From JAXLXE01 sp046328115 (GTDB taxonomy: Bacteria > Chloroflexota > UBA6077 > JACCZL01): a stretch of DNA of 64,000 nt. Each line of letters starts with the position of its first letter. Position 1 is the first letter of the stretch. Shown in pieces: positions 1 through 8,128 of the stretch. A program made the translations under genes and the position numbers. The stretch is taken from positions 2,666,001 to 2,730,000 of the forward strand of contig JAXLXE010000001.1 in NCBI GenBank assembly GCA_046328115.1, given 5' to 3'. A model generated the notes under the pieces. The model ran no database searches. It saw only the letters and a list, made by a program, of their open reading frames with translations, and was not told where the DNA came from.

Positions 1-611
1 TCATTCCGGAGTGCCTGCATCACGAACCGCGGCGCCACCATGCCGTAACGGCCCTTCTGACGGGGTCCGATCGTGTTGAAGAACCGAACGATCATCGTGG
101 GCAGCCTGCGCTCGTCGTAGTACGCAAGGGCCAGCGCCTCATCCGCGGCCTTGGCGGTCGCGTAGTGCCATCGCGCAATCCGGCTGGAGCCCAGCACCCG
201 GTCATCGTCCTCCGAGAGTGGGCCAGAGTCGTTCTTGCCGTACACCTCGGACGTGGAAGCCACCAGGACCGGCTTCCGGTGCCGGTCAGCGGCCGCCAGC
301 ACCACGTCCGTTCCGCGCAGGTTGGTCTCCAGCGAGGCCAGCGGCTGCTCCAACACCCGCCGCACGCCCACGGCCGCCGCCAGGTGGTACACGATGTCCG
401 CGCGCGCCACCGCGGACTCCACCAGCGGCTCGTCCAGGATCGTGCCCACCGTGAGCTCGAAACAGTCACTTGCCTCAACGTCTTTCAGGTTTGCGCGGTC
501 GCCCGTCGAGAGATCGTCGATCACGTGGACCCGGTGGCCACGCCCCAGCAACCCCTCTACCAGGTGCGATCCAATGAAGCCAGCACCGCCGGTGACCAGC
601 GCCAGGCTCAC
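1..611 (-). CDS. NAD-dependent sugar epimerase/dehydratase (3' end outside window)
   Basis: An extended short-chain dehydrogenase acting on nucleotide sugars, probably in surface polysaccharide synthesis. About 203 N-terminal residues are visible. The reading frame opens with VTGGAGFIGSH (the GxxGxxG dinucleotide motif) and reaches the active-site YATAK (YxxxK, Tyr near residue 150) before leaving the window at base 1. The sequence resembles UDP-glucose 4-epimerase or UDP-glucuronate decarboxylase relatives; the substrate cannot be told from this part. The GTG start at 611 overlaps the stop of the upstream transferase gene as GTGA, so the two are probably translationally coupled within one polysaccharide operon. 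Confidence 0.85.
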   Translation of the reverse strand, partial: MSLALVTGGAGFIGSHLVEGLLGRGHRVHVIDDLSTGDRANLKDVEASDCFELTVGTILDEPLVESAVARADIVYHLAAAVGVRRVLEQPLASLETNLRGTDVVLAAADRHRKPVLVASTSEVYGKNDSGPLSEDDDRVLGSSRIARWHYATAKAADEALALAYYDERRLPTMIVRFFNTIGPRQKGRYGMVAPRFVMQALRN

Positions 612-2479
612 CTTGCCGCACCCGCCAGAGCGCGTTCCGCGGCGTGCTCGCTGGCCACCTGGGCCCTGAAGAAGTCGCCCACGTCATGCACCGTCACGCC
701 TATGCGGTTGCACTCCGCCACCAGCATTCCGTTCTGATCGAGCGTGGTCAACACCACCTGATCCACGGCCTCTCGCTGTGCCACCTCGCCCAGCCGCTCC
801 GCCGCGCCAAGGATGCGCACGCCGTGAATCAGCCGATCGTGACGATCCTGATTGTCATCCAGAAACCCCACTACGCGGTAAGCGTGGGTCTTGCTCCGCG
901 CCATCGCGCGAAGCACCAGCTCACCCGTATCCCCCGCGCCCACGATGAGGACGCGAATGAGGTCCCGGCGACGGAAGTGGCTCAGGACCTCTCTCAGAAT
1001 AACGAACGTTAGCCGGGCCAGGATCAAGAAGGCGGTCACCACCAGCCAGTCGATCAGGAATGTGGATAACGGCGCACCGCCATCAGCCAGGAACACCAGC
1101 TCCACCAGAATCCAGGACACGATGGAGCCGATCGTGCTGGCCACGGCCAGTCTGAACAGATCCGTGGCGCCCATGTACCGCCAGATCGCGCGATACGTCC
1201 CCAGCACGAACAGCGTGGCCAGCTTCGCGCTCACCACCCACGGCAGGAACGCCGCGAGCTGCTCCACGAAGCGACGGTTCGCCGGGCTTGACAGCCCATC
1301 GAACCGAATGAGGTACGCCGCCAGCAGTCCGAGACAGATGAGCGACAGGTCCAGCAGCATCTCCGCGATCTGGCGCTTGTACAGCAGCGAGCCCCCCAAG
1401 ACCAGCTTGCCGACCACGCCGGGCTCGCGACTGAGCCGATCGTAGTCAGACTCGCTGTAGACCCGCACCTGGGCCAGGTAGATCCCGAAGAACGCGATAC
1501 CAAACACCAGCAACGCGCCCAGCAGCAGCGTGAGCCAGCCGCTGACGTAGTTGGACATGATGGCCAGCGCGCCGAACAGCCCGCTCACCGCGTACAGGAT
1601 CAGCACCGCCGATCGCTCGTCCAGCCCCAGGGCAACCAGGCGATGCGATAGGTGATCGCGTCCGCCCTGCGAGATCGGCCGGCGGTTCAGCGAGCGAACC
1701 ACTGTCACCAATGTGGTGTCCAGGATGGGCAGCGCCATCACACCCACCGGCACCAGCAACGTGAGAGCCACTTCCGTCGTCGCCTTGGACGCACCCAGCG
1801 CCACGACTCCCGCGAGCAGGTAGCCCAGGACCAGGCTGCCCGAGTCCCCCATGAAGATCCGAGCCGGATTGAAGTTGAAAAACAAGAAGCCCGCGCATGC
1901 GCTGGCGATCACCAGGCACAGCATCGCGGTCTGGTGGTCGCCCTGGAGCACGTTGTGGACGAACAGCGTCACACCCACGATGGCCGCGATCCCTGCGGAC
2001 AGCCCGTCCATGTTGTCCAGGAGGTTGAACGCGTTGGTCACGCCCACCACCCAGAAGATGGTGACCGGCACGATCAGCGCGGACCATGGCAGACCCTTCC
2101 CAATCGGCATGTCCGTCACCAGAACGCATGCCGCCACGATCTGACCCAGCAGTTTCGTGTAAGGCGGGAGGGGCTTCAGGTCATCCAGGAAGCCCAGGAT
2201 GAAGATCAGCGTGGCGCCGGCAAGCAGCGTCCCAAACCGCTCGAAGGGGTGGATCTGCACCGGCTGTGGGATCACCGTCACCGTCACCGCGATCGCAGTG
2301 AAGATCGCCACGCCGCCCATGAGCGGGACCACCGAGCGATGCCAGCGGTCGTTGCGCGGGTACGCCACAAGCCCCACGCGTCCAGCCAGACGTCCAGCGA
2401 GGGGTGTGGCCAGCAGCGCCACGCCTAGCGCCAGCGCTGCCGCCAGCAGGTGGACCAGGCCAAAGGGGTATCCGCTCAC
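608..2479 (-). CDS. WecA/MraY-type phosphoglycosyl transferase fused to CapD-like membrane and Rossmann region
   Basis: A 623-residue two-part membrane protein. Residues 1-345 are a polyprenyl-phosphate sugar-1-phosphate transferase of the WecA/MraY family: DD at 99-100, the NAFNLLDNMDG loop near 149-159, MGDSGS at 210-215 and a DHLSHR motif near 274-280, among about ten hydrophobic segments. This type of enzyme starts lipid-linked glycan synthesis at the inner membrane. Residues 360-500 hold another group of membrane helices, then a Rossmann fold (GAGDTGE at 514-520, then VVGFLDDN) like the N-terminal half of CapD/FlaA1-type NDP-sugar dehydratases. The catalytic C-terminal epimerase domain of CapD is absent. 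The gene overlaps its neighbours by 4 bases on both sides (GTGA downstream, ATGA upstream). Confidence 0.85.
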   Translation of the reverse strand: MSGYPFGLVHLLAAALALGVALLATPLAGRLAGRVGLVAYPRNDRWHRSVVPLMGGVAIFTAIAVTVTVIPQPVQIHPFERFGTLLAGATLIFILGFLDDLKPLPPYTKLLGQIVAACVLVTDMPIGKGLPWSALIVPVTIFWVVGVTNAFNLLDNMDGLSAGIAAIVGVTLFVHNVLQGDHQTAMLCLVIASACAGFLFFNFNPARIFMGDSGSLVLGYLLAGVVALGASKATTEVALTLLVPVGVMALPILDTTLVTVVRSLNRRPISQGGRDHLSHRLVALGLDERSAVLILYAVSGLFGALAIMSNYVSGWLTLLLGALLVFGIAFFGIYLAQVRVYSESDYDRLSREPGVVGKLVLGGSLLYKRQIAEMLLDLSLICLGLLAAYLIRFDGLSSPANRRFVEQLAAFLPWVVSAKLATLFVLGTYRAIWRYMGATDLFRLAVASTIGSIVSWILVELVFLADGGAPLSTFLIDWLVVTAFLILARLTFVILREVLSHFRRRDLIRVLIVGAGDTGELVLRAMARSKTHAYRVVGFLDDNQDRHDRLIHGVRILGAAERLGEVAQREAVDQVVLTTLDQNGMLVAECNRIGVTVHDVGDFFRAQVASEHAAERALAGAAR

Positions 2480-3654
2480 GCGGCCAGCAACCCCTTCTCC
2501 CGGGCCAGCTCAATGTACAGCGCGCTGATATCGTCCACCAGCCGGTCTGACGAATACTTCGGGTACACCAGGGGTCGGCCCGCTGCTCCCATCTCCTCCG
2601 CACGAGCGCCGTCGCGCAATAGCTCGATCACCGCGGCCGCAAACGCCTCCGGCTCGCGCGGCGGCACGAGCAGCCCAGACACGTCGTGTTGGACCACCTC
2701 TCCAACGCCGCCAACACGTGTGGCCACCACCGGTCGCGCCGCGGCCATTGCCTCGATCAGCGCCACGGGGGAGCCTTCATTGTTAGAGCTCAGCGTCACT
2801 ACGTTCAGGTCAGCATAAACGTCCGCCATATCGGCGCGCCAACCCAGGAAGTGGACCCGTTCCGCCACGCCCAGCTCTCGCGCCATCTCCTCCAGCTCGG
2901 CGCGCCGCTCCCCATCGCCGATGATGACAAATCGAGTGCTTGGCATCACGGCGGCGATTCGGGCAGCCGCCTGCAGGAACACCTCATGGGCCTTGATCGG
3001 GACCAGTCTGGCGACGATCCCCACGAGCGGCTCGTCCGCCGTGGCGCCCAGCTCAGCCCGCAGCCGGCCACGCCGTTGCTCCGCGGTCAGCATCTCGCCA
3101 ATCGGCAGCCCAAGCGGGATCGCGACGATCTTGCTCAGCGGAGCAATCCCATAGCCCGCAAGCTCCTGCCGCTGGTCCTCCCCCACCGCGATGATCCGGT
3201 CGCAACCCTTTGCCAGCGCGCGCTCGATGCCGATGAATACGCGCGTTTTGAGGGGGCCGAAGTAGCTGTGGAACGTATGGCCGTGAAAGGTGTGAACCAC
3301 AATAGGCACGCGCGCGAGCTTCGCCGCCAGGCGCCCCGCGGTCCCCGCCTTTGCCATGTGCGTGTGGACCACATGCGGGCGCGATGCTCGGATCAGTCGG
3401 TACATCCGAAACGTGGCGCGCAGATCGTTCAGCGGACTCACCTCGCGGCCCAGATCGGGAAGCACCAGCGGCTTGACGCCGTGATCCTCGGCGAATTGCC
3501 GCATGGTGCCCTCGTGAGGGCCCTCAAGTCCCGTCACCAACACGGACGAGAACCGCTCATTGGTGAGGCCGGCGGTCAGGAGAATCGCGTGGATCGCGGG
3601 GCCGCCGATATTCAGGCGTGTGATGGCACGCAGAATGCGCAACTGTTGGGGCAT
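2476..3654 (-). CDS. GT4-family glycosyltransferase
   Basis: A 392-residue GT-B glycosyltransferase of family 4, expected to add a sugar to a lipid-linked polysaccharide on the cytoplasmic face. Visible features are the N-terminal LNIGGPAIHA segment, VVHTHMAKAG, a central acceptor region HTFHGHTFHSYF, the phosphate-binding VGIVARLVPIKAHE, and the C-terminal donor-sugar signature SNNEGSPVALIEAMA (E-x7-E type). Length is normal for the family. It overlaps the WecA-like gene by 4 bases (ATGA), so it is first in the visible three-gene polysaccharide operon. A TATACT-like -10 lies at 3702-3707 on the minus strand, without a convincing -35. Confidence 0.88.
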   Translation of the reverse strand: MPQQLRILRAITRLNIGGPAIHAILLTAGLTNERFSSVLVTGLEGPHEGTMRQFAEDHGVKPLVLPDLGREVSPLNDLRATFRMYRLIRASRPHVVHTHMAKAGTAGRLAAKLARVPIVVHTFHGHTFHSYFGPLKTRVFIGIERALAKGCDRIIAVGEDQRQELAGYGIAPLSKIVAIPLGLPIGEMLTAEQRRGRLRAELGATADEPLVGIVARLVPIKAHEVFLQAAARIAAVMPSTRFVIIGDGERRAELEEMARELGVAERVHFLGWRADMADVYADLNVVTLSSNNEGSPVALIEAMAAARPVVATRVGGVGEVVQHDVSGLLVPPREPEAFAAAVIELLRDGARAEEMGAAGRPLVYPKYSSDRLVDDISALYIELAREKGLLAA

Positions 3655-3721
3655 CGTGCCTCGCGGGGTGAATGCCCAGAGCGGCGCCCGCCAGCGGCCA
3701 AGTATACCCCTGGCCGTTCGT

Positions 3722-3769
3722 GCTCACCAGCAGGGCGGGCCGTCCTGTTCGCCCGCCCCGCCGGTGAGC
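3722..3769. terminator. Stem-loop between the Tat protein gene and the glycosyltransferase
   Basis: The arms GGGCGGGC (3733-3740) and GCCCGCCC (3751-3758) form an 8-bp core with a 10-base loop. Outer arms GCTCACC (3722-3728) and GGTGAGC (3763-3769) extend the structure across small internal loops. It lies 20 bases past the stop of the 3790-4203 gene and would terminate that transcript. There is no clear U-tract. Confidence 0.5.
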
Positions 3770-3789
3770 TCCCGCTGGTGAGAAGGGTC

Positions 3790-4203
3790 CTACCGGCGGC
3801 TGACGCCAGGCACAGCGGGCGTGGTGCCGCCGCTAGTCGTCGTGTTACTGGGGGCGAACACCGCGCCGGTCCCGGGTACAGCGCGCACTCCGGTCGTCGT
3901 GTCGCTGGTTGGCGTGGGCTCTGGCAGCAGCGGCTGACGCGTCGTCGGAACAGTGACCGAGCCGACTCCGAGAAGCGGGTTGCTCGGCGTGGTCCCGTTC
4001 ACGATCTCGCCCGGATCCAGCGGCCCCGCCTCGTTCCGCTTCCGCTTCTTCTTGACAGCCGTCTTCTTCTTATCCTTGCTCTTGTTCTTTTTCTTCGCCA
4101 GCGCCTCGTCTGGCTGCCACACGCCAAGTCCAAGGCCAACACCACCCAGGATCAGCGCGCCGCTACCCAGGCGCTCCAGTAGCTCCCTGCGGGTTATGGT
4201 CAC
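3790..4203 (-). CDS. Small Tat-exported protein of unknown function
   Basis: A 137-residue protein with a twin-arginine signal at its N-terminus (TRRELLERLG followed by a hydrophobic stretch), so export in folded form is likely. The mature part begins with a very basic Lys/Arg-rich stretch of about 25 residues (alternating K with N, S and D) and ends in a Pro/Thr/Ser/Gly-rich, probably disordered tail. I do not recognise a family. I chose the GTG at 4203 because it places RR directly at the N-terminus and follows a GGAGG about 12 bases upstream; the frame is also open further upstream, to about 4263. Confidence 0.6.
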   Translation of the reverse strand: MTITRRELLERLGSGALILGGVGLGLGVWQPDEALAKKKNKSKDKKKTAVKKKRKRNEAGPLDPGEIVNGTTPSNPLLGVGSVTVPTTRQPLLPEPTPTSDTTTGVRAVPGTGAVFAPSNTTTSGGTTPAVPGVSRR

Positions 4204-4398
4204 AGTCGTTGCGGTCCCTCCAAGCGGGTCAAGTCCGGCCCTGGGCATGCGCACGCAAGGCATGTGCGCGCAGAGGCAGCCGGCTGAAGGCGCGTCCCAC
4301 TGATCGCAATCAGCGCCGGATCACTCTGTGGCCCACTGATCCGGTGCCGCGTGCCCCGCGGAACGGGGGTTGGGACGGCTAAGCAATTGTGGACCGCC

Positions 4399-4422
4399 GC
4401 GGGGCCGAAATCGCGGCCCCGC
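4399..4422. terminator. GC-rich hairpin terminator after the IMPase-like gene
   Basis: A perfect 9-bp stem, GCGGGGCCG (4399-4407) with CGGCCCCGC (4414-4422), and a 6-base loop. It lies 3 bases past the stop codon of the minus-strand gene at 4426. No U-tract follows. The rest of 4204-4398 shows nothing else I can name. Confidence 0.55.
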
Positions 4423-4425
4423 TCA

Positions 4426-5241
4426 CTACATGTCTGTCACACGATCTTCTGTCCAGTCATCTGTGCAGCTACGGATCATCTCCAGAAGCTCCGCGTGCAA
4501 CGGCTGACTGGCAGCCACGAACGCGCGCGTCTCCAGCGTCCAGGCCGTACCGTTGAAATCCGTCACGTGGGCCCCGGCCTCCTGCGCCAACAGGCAGCCC
4601 GCCGCGGTATGCACCGGCGACGACGAGTCCGGCAAGACATACCCAGACAGCCGGCCATCTGCCACCATCTGGAACCCAAGCGTGGAGCCAAGCACCCGCA
4701 CGTACCACGAATCAGTCTGAATCATCACCCGCGCCAGCTCCCCCACCAGCCGGGCGACGGGACGCTTGCCGGCCGGCCCCAGATCGAGCGACACGGTGAC
4801 TGAGTCCAGTCCTGCGCTCACGGGTACGCTGGTCTCGCCCTCCAGGCGAAACGCGCCACCGCCCCGCTCCGCCCAGTACAGCGCACCCGTTGCCCCATCC
4901 GCAACCGCCGACAACACCACCTCCGCCGACTCAACCATGGCAATGTTGACGCAGTGAATCGGGATACCGGACGCAAAATTCCGCGTCCCGCAGATCGGAT
5001 CCACCAGCCAGTATGCGCCGCCGTCCTTCGGTAGTACCCCACCCCGCTCCTCACCAATCACCGGTGACGCCCCAGACACCCCGCCCAGCACCTCCCTGAT
5101 CACGTCTTCGGAGGCCACGTCCGTCGCCGTTACCAGGTCACGTCCGCCCTTGGAGGACACGTCCGCCGCTCCCGAGCGGCTCACCACCAGCGCTACCGCG
5201 CGCCGCGCCGCCTCCAATGCTAGTCTGGTCTCAGATCGCAT
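4426..5241 (-). CDS. Inositol monophosphatase-family protein with altered metal site
   Basis: A 271-residue member of the IMPase/FBPase/CysQ fold. Family landmarks are clear: GEE at 63-65 (Glu metal ligand), the DPxxGTxNF block at 81-89, VLGSTLGFQMVADGR and a C-terminal TAAGCLLAQEAGA. The block reads DPICGTRNF, so the second metal-binding aspartate of DPIDGT is Cys84. The usual W-D before xAAG is Val210-His211, so that metal-binding Asp is also lost. Known family members need both acids, so ordinary phosphatase activity is doubtful; it may be a divergent subfamily with another metal site or a binding protein. The ATG at 5241 is used; a GTG three codons upstream is also possible. It is divergent from the MocR gene. 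Confidence 0.8.
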   Translation of the reverse strand: MRSETRLALEAARRAVALVVSRSGAADVSSKGGRDLVTATDVASEDVIREVLGGVSGASPVIGEERGGVLPKDGGAYWLVDPICGTRNFASGIPIHCVNIAMVESAEVVLSAVADGATGALYWAERGGGAFRLEGETSVPVSAGLDSVTVSLDLGPAGKRPVARLVGELARVMIQTDSWYVRVLGSTLGFQMVADGRLSGYVLPDSSSPVHTAAGCLLAQEAGAHVTDFNGTAWTLETRAFVAASQPLHAELLEMIRSCTDDWTEDRVTDM

Positions 5242-5385
5242 AGCGCACACCCATCGAGCGGCACGCAGACCGCTCGCCGCCTTTCTACGGCCCTCTCCAC
5301 CCAGGATACTTCGCGGGGCACCTGAACGGCCGTTGCCGCGCCGACCAGCACCAGCCCCGGCGCATGTTTGATAGGGTCGCAGCAC

Positions 5386-6909
5386 ATGGAGCTTCTCGTA
5401 CCGTTGGATCCCGCGGCCGCGCTGCCGCTGCACCGGCAGCTCTACGAGGGAATCCGCGCCGCCATACTCACCGGCCGTCTGCACGCGGGCGAGCGCCTCC
5501 CCTCGTCACGCTCGCTCGCCGACTCACTGCAGGTTGCGCGCAACACCGTCAACGCGGCGTACGAACAGCTAGCGGCAGAGGGGTACCTCGCCACGCGCAC
5601 GGGCTCCGGCACGTACGTCTCGCGGGATCTGCCCGACGACGCGCCTAGCGCGCACAGCACGCACCCGGCGCACCCCGTGCCCGCTGACCGGACCATCCGC
5701 CTCGCCGCGTGGGGCCAGAGAGTCGCCGGCCTCGCCGCCGCGCCCTATCAAACCGGCCCACCCAGCGGACCGCCCCAACGGCTCGACTTCAGACACGGGC
5801 GCCCAGACGCCACGAACTTCCCGATCGCCGACTGGCGACACATCATGCTCCGCCAGCTCCAGCACCTCGGCACGGAAGACATCTGGTACGGACCGCCGAC
5901 CGGCTCCCTCCGCCTGCGTCGTGAGCTAGCGAGCTACCTGGGCCGGTCCCGCGGCGTGCGGTGCACGCCTGACCAGATTATCGTGACAACGGGCACCCAG
6001 CAGTCCATCGACATCATCACCCGCCTCCTCGTGGACGTTCGCGACACCGTGGCCGTTGAGAATCCGTGCTATCCGGGCGCCCGGCGCGTGCTGGAAGCGC
6101 TAGGCGCCCGCCTGGTGGACGTGCCAGTGGATCATGACGGCTTGATCGTGGAAGCGCTGCCGCCAGAGGCGTGCACGCTAGCCTACACCACGCCATCACA
6201 CCAGTATCCGACCGGCGCCACCATGCCCGTTGGGCGTCGGCTCGATCTCCTCGACTGGGCCAGGCGCACCGGCGCCGTCATCCTGGAAGACGATTACGAC
6301 AGCGAGTTTCGCCACACTGGGCGACCGGTTGAGGCGCTGCAGGGCCTCGACCGGGGCCAGACTGTGGCCTACATCGGCAGCTTCTCAAAAGTGCTCTACC
6401 CCGCCCTGCGGATGGGGTACCTTGTGGTGCCCCAACAGCTCCTGGGCGTGGCCGAGGAAGCCAAACGCCTGGCCGATCTTCAGACCGCGACGCCACCCCA
6501 GGAGGCGCTTGCCGAATTCCTAAGCACCGGCCTGTTCGAGGCACATCTGCGCAGGATGCGCCGCGTCTACCGAGAGCGGCGCGCCGTCCTGCTGGAGCAG
6601 ATCAAGCTCAAACTGGCCGGCTTTGCCACGGCCGGCCCGAGCGGCGCCGGCCTCTACGTGCTGATGCACCTCGATCCAGTGCTTGACGAGCGCAAGGTCG
6701 TCCAAAGAGCGGCCCAGCTCGGTGTGGCGCTCTATCGCGCCGGCCCCTACTACGCCGCCGGTGACCCGCCGGCCGGCCTCATCATGGGCTATGCCGCGCT
6801 CGATGCCGCGCAGATCGCGGATGGGATCGAACGCGTGCGCCAGGCGCTCCAGGCCACCAGTCGCTCCGGTGGCTACACGCCTGGACGGCACCCGCGCGGG
6901 AAGAGCTGA
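5386..6909 (+). CDS. MocR/PdxR-family transcriptional regulator (GntR HTH plus aminotransferase fold)
   Basis: A 507-residue regulator. The N-terminal 70 residues are a GntR winged helix (PLHRQLYEGIRAAI, then LPSSRSLADSL). A linker leads to a class I aminotransferase domain of about 370 residues with the PLP lysine at about K335 in the SFSKVLYPALRMGY motif. MocR proteins sense PLP or amino-containing ligands and often control vitamin B6, GABA or taurine genes. The target here is unknown; the divergent IMPase-like gene is a candidate. Start: ATG 5386 is preferred to the in-frame TTG at 5368. Confidence 0.88.
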   Translation: MELLVPLDPAAALPLHRQLYEGIRAAILTGRLHAGERLPSSRSLADSLQVARNTVNAAYEQLAAEGYLATRTGSGTYVSRDLPDDAPSAHSTHPAHPVPADRTIRLAAWGQRVAGLAAAPYQTGPPSGPPQRLDFRHGRPDATNFPIADWRHIMLRQLQHLGTEDIWYGPPTGSLRLRRELASYLGRSRGVRCTPDQIIVTTGTQQSIDIITRLLVDVRDTVAVENPCYPGARRVLEALGARLVDVPVDHDGLIVEALPPEACTLAYTTPSHQYPTGATMPVGRRLDLLDWARRTGAVILEDDYDSEFRHTGRPVEALQGLDRGQTVAYIGSFSKVLYPALRMGYLVVPQQLLGVAEEAKRLADLQTATPPQEALAEFLSTGLFEAHLRRMRRVYRERRAVLLEQIKLKLAGFATAGPSGAGLYVLMHLDPVLDERKVVQRAAQLGVALYRAGPYYAAGDPPAGLIMGYAALDAAQIADGIERVRQALQATSRSGGYTPGRHPRGKS

Positions 6910-7027
6910 GTCCCCCGCCGGCCACCAGTGGGGCACAACTCCGCATCTCACTGGCGTGATCGGCGGCCGCCCTCAGCGCTAGAGTTTAGTGGGGAGTTCA
7001 GCGACGTACTGCACCGGCGCCCGCGCG

Positions 7028-7057
7028 TAGTGTCACCAGAATTAGTAGTGTCACCAG
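7028..7057. repeat. Direct repeat TAGTGTCACCAG x2
   Basis: Two perfect copies of a 12-base sequence at 7028-7039 and 7046-7057, 18 bases apart start to start. They sit in the 205-base gap between the MocR stop and the MOSC gene's end. The gap also has an AT-rich patch (7091-7106), unusual for this DNA. They could be a regulatory binding site or a small duplication; no gene start lies immediately downstream. Confidence 0.5.
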
Positions 7058-7114
7058 CCAATGCTGCCTGAATCGCAACACACGGTCGCAATATTTATTA
7101 TTCGGCCTGATGAT

Positions 7115-7552
7115 TTACCGCTCAACTAGCTCCGCCACGTCGCCCGGCCCGGCTTCTCCAGTCTCAAGCACTCGCGCCATCCGCCCGGCGTGCCCCACCA
7201 GCGCCTTCAAGGCCCGCGGGTCCAGCGCGCGCACTTGCTTGCAAGGCTGCCGGACTTCCGTGATTTCCAGCAGGGCCGTTCCCACCCGCAGCCGCGCGCC
7301 CACCCCCAGCGCGTCCACGGCGGTGCCCTCTATCAACAGGTTCTCCCCAAGCTCACCGGGCGCCGCGTGAATCCCCTCCGCGGCCAGTGCTGAGACCACC
7401 GACCCGTCCAGAATGCTCACCTGGCGCGGCCCACCACGAGCGTGCCGATCGCCTTCCAGCCCCAGATCTGCCACAAACCTCGCCCGCTTCACCGGCTGCT
7501 TCGCAAGCACCGCCTCAGCTCCCACGCAGATCGCCAGCACGCTACCGGCCAT
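7115..7552 (-). CDS. MOSC domain protein
   Basis: A 145-residue protein that is almost entirely a MOSC domain, the molybdenum cofactor sulfurase C-terminal fold also found in YiiM-type proteins. Visible landmarks are GLEGDRHA, the QVSILD strand, ELGENLLIEG, and the conserved cysteine in RQPCKQV. MOSC domains bind the molybdenum cofactor and hand on sulfur or reduce N-hydroxylated compounds. The presence of a Mo/W formate dehydrogenase and a tungstate importer elsewhere in the window makes a cofactor role plausible. ATG 7552 follows an in-frame TTG. Confidence 0.82.
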   Translation of the reverse strand: MAGSVLAICVGAEAVLAKQPVKRARFVADLGLEGDRHARGGPRQVSILDGSVVSALAAEGIHAAPGELGENLLIEGTAVDALGVGARLRVGTALLEITEVRQPCKQVRALDPRALKALVGHAGRMARVLETGEAGPGDVAELVER

Positions 7553-7642
7553 CAAGCACGTCCATCAACCCCATCCATCAACCCCGCTCCAGAGCACCAT
7601 CATCCGAGGCTCACCTGAGGCAATGGTACACTCGGTCCCAGC

Positions 7643-8128
7643 GTGAGCTCCCAGCAATCTGACCAGCCGCCGATGTCCGTGGATCTTCACTGGATCCAGC
7701 GCGGGTTCGCCGTGGGATCTCGGCCCACCGCCCGCCAGCGCTCCGCGATCGCCGCCCTCGGGATACAGGCCGTGGTCACACTCTGCGAGGCAGACCCGCG
7801 CGAACGCGAGGACTGGCACGGTCTGGGCGTGACACAGGTCCACGTGCCCACGCCAGACTGGTCACCCATCCCGCCGCGCTGCTTCGACGCGGCCACCGAA
7901 GCGCTCGAGCGCTGCCTCGACCAAGGCACACCCGTCCTGCTGCACTGCTTCGCTGGTGTCAACAGGGCACCCACCCTCGCCGCGGCCACGCTCGTGATCC
8001 GCCGCGGAGTCTCCGTGGCGGAGGCCATCTCAGCCGTCCGTGCCGCGCGCCGTCAGTCCGACCCCACCCCGGAACAGATCGCCTCGCTCCACGCGTGGCT
8101 CGCGGGGCGCAGGCACCATCTCCGCTAG
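7643..8128 (+). CDS. Dual-specificity-type protein phosphatase
   Basis: A 161-residue phosphatase of the cysteine-dependent tyrosine/dual-specificity fold. The P-loop HCFAGVNRAP matches HCxxGxxR, with an Asp (TPDWSPIP) upstream as the likely general acid. The WIQRGFAVGSRP opening and the VVTLCEADP strand also fit. It would remove phosphate from Ser, Thr or Tyr of proteins, or from nucleotide or inositol compounds. The start is GTG 7643; an ATG at 7673 is possible. It overlaps the convergent DUF309 gene by 4 bases (CTAG). Confidence 0.82.
   Translation: MSSQQSDQPPMSVDLHWIQRGFAVGSRPTARQRSAIAALGIQAVVTLCEADPREREDWHGLGVTQVHVPTPDWSPIPPRCFDAATEALERCLDQGTPVLLHCFAGVNRAPTLAAATLVIRRGVSVAEAISAVRAARRQSDPTPEQIASLHAWLAGRRHHLR

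Noticed and set aside
2686..4182. Long plus-strand open frame (about 498 codons) opposite the glycosyltransferase
   Set aside because: It lies antisense to a gene with clear GT4 motifs and has the His/Arg/Gln-rich composition typical of GC-rich antisense frames.
4252..4400. Search for a tRNA or small RNA in the gap before the IMPase-like gene's end
   Set aside because: No cloverleaf or T-arm sequence; only the terminator hairpin at 4399-4422 is supported.
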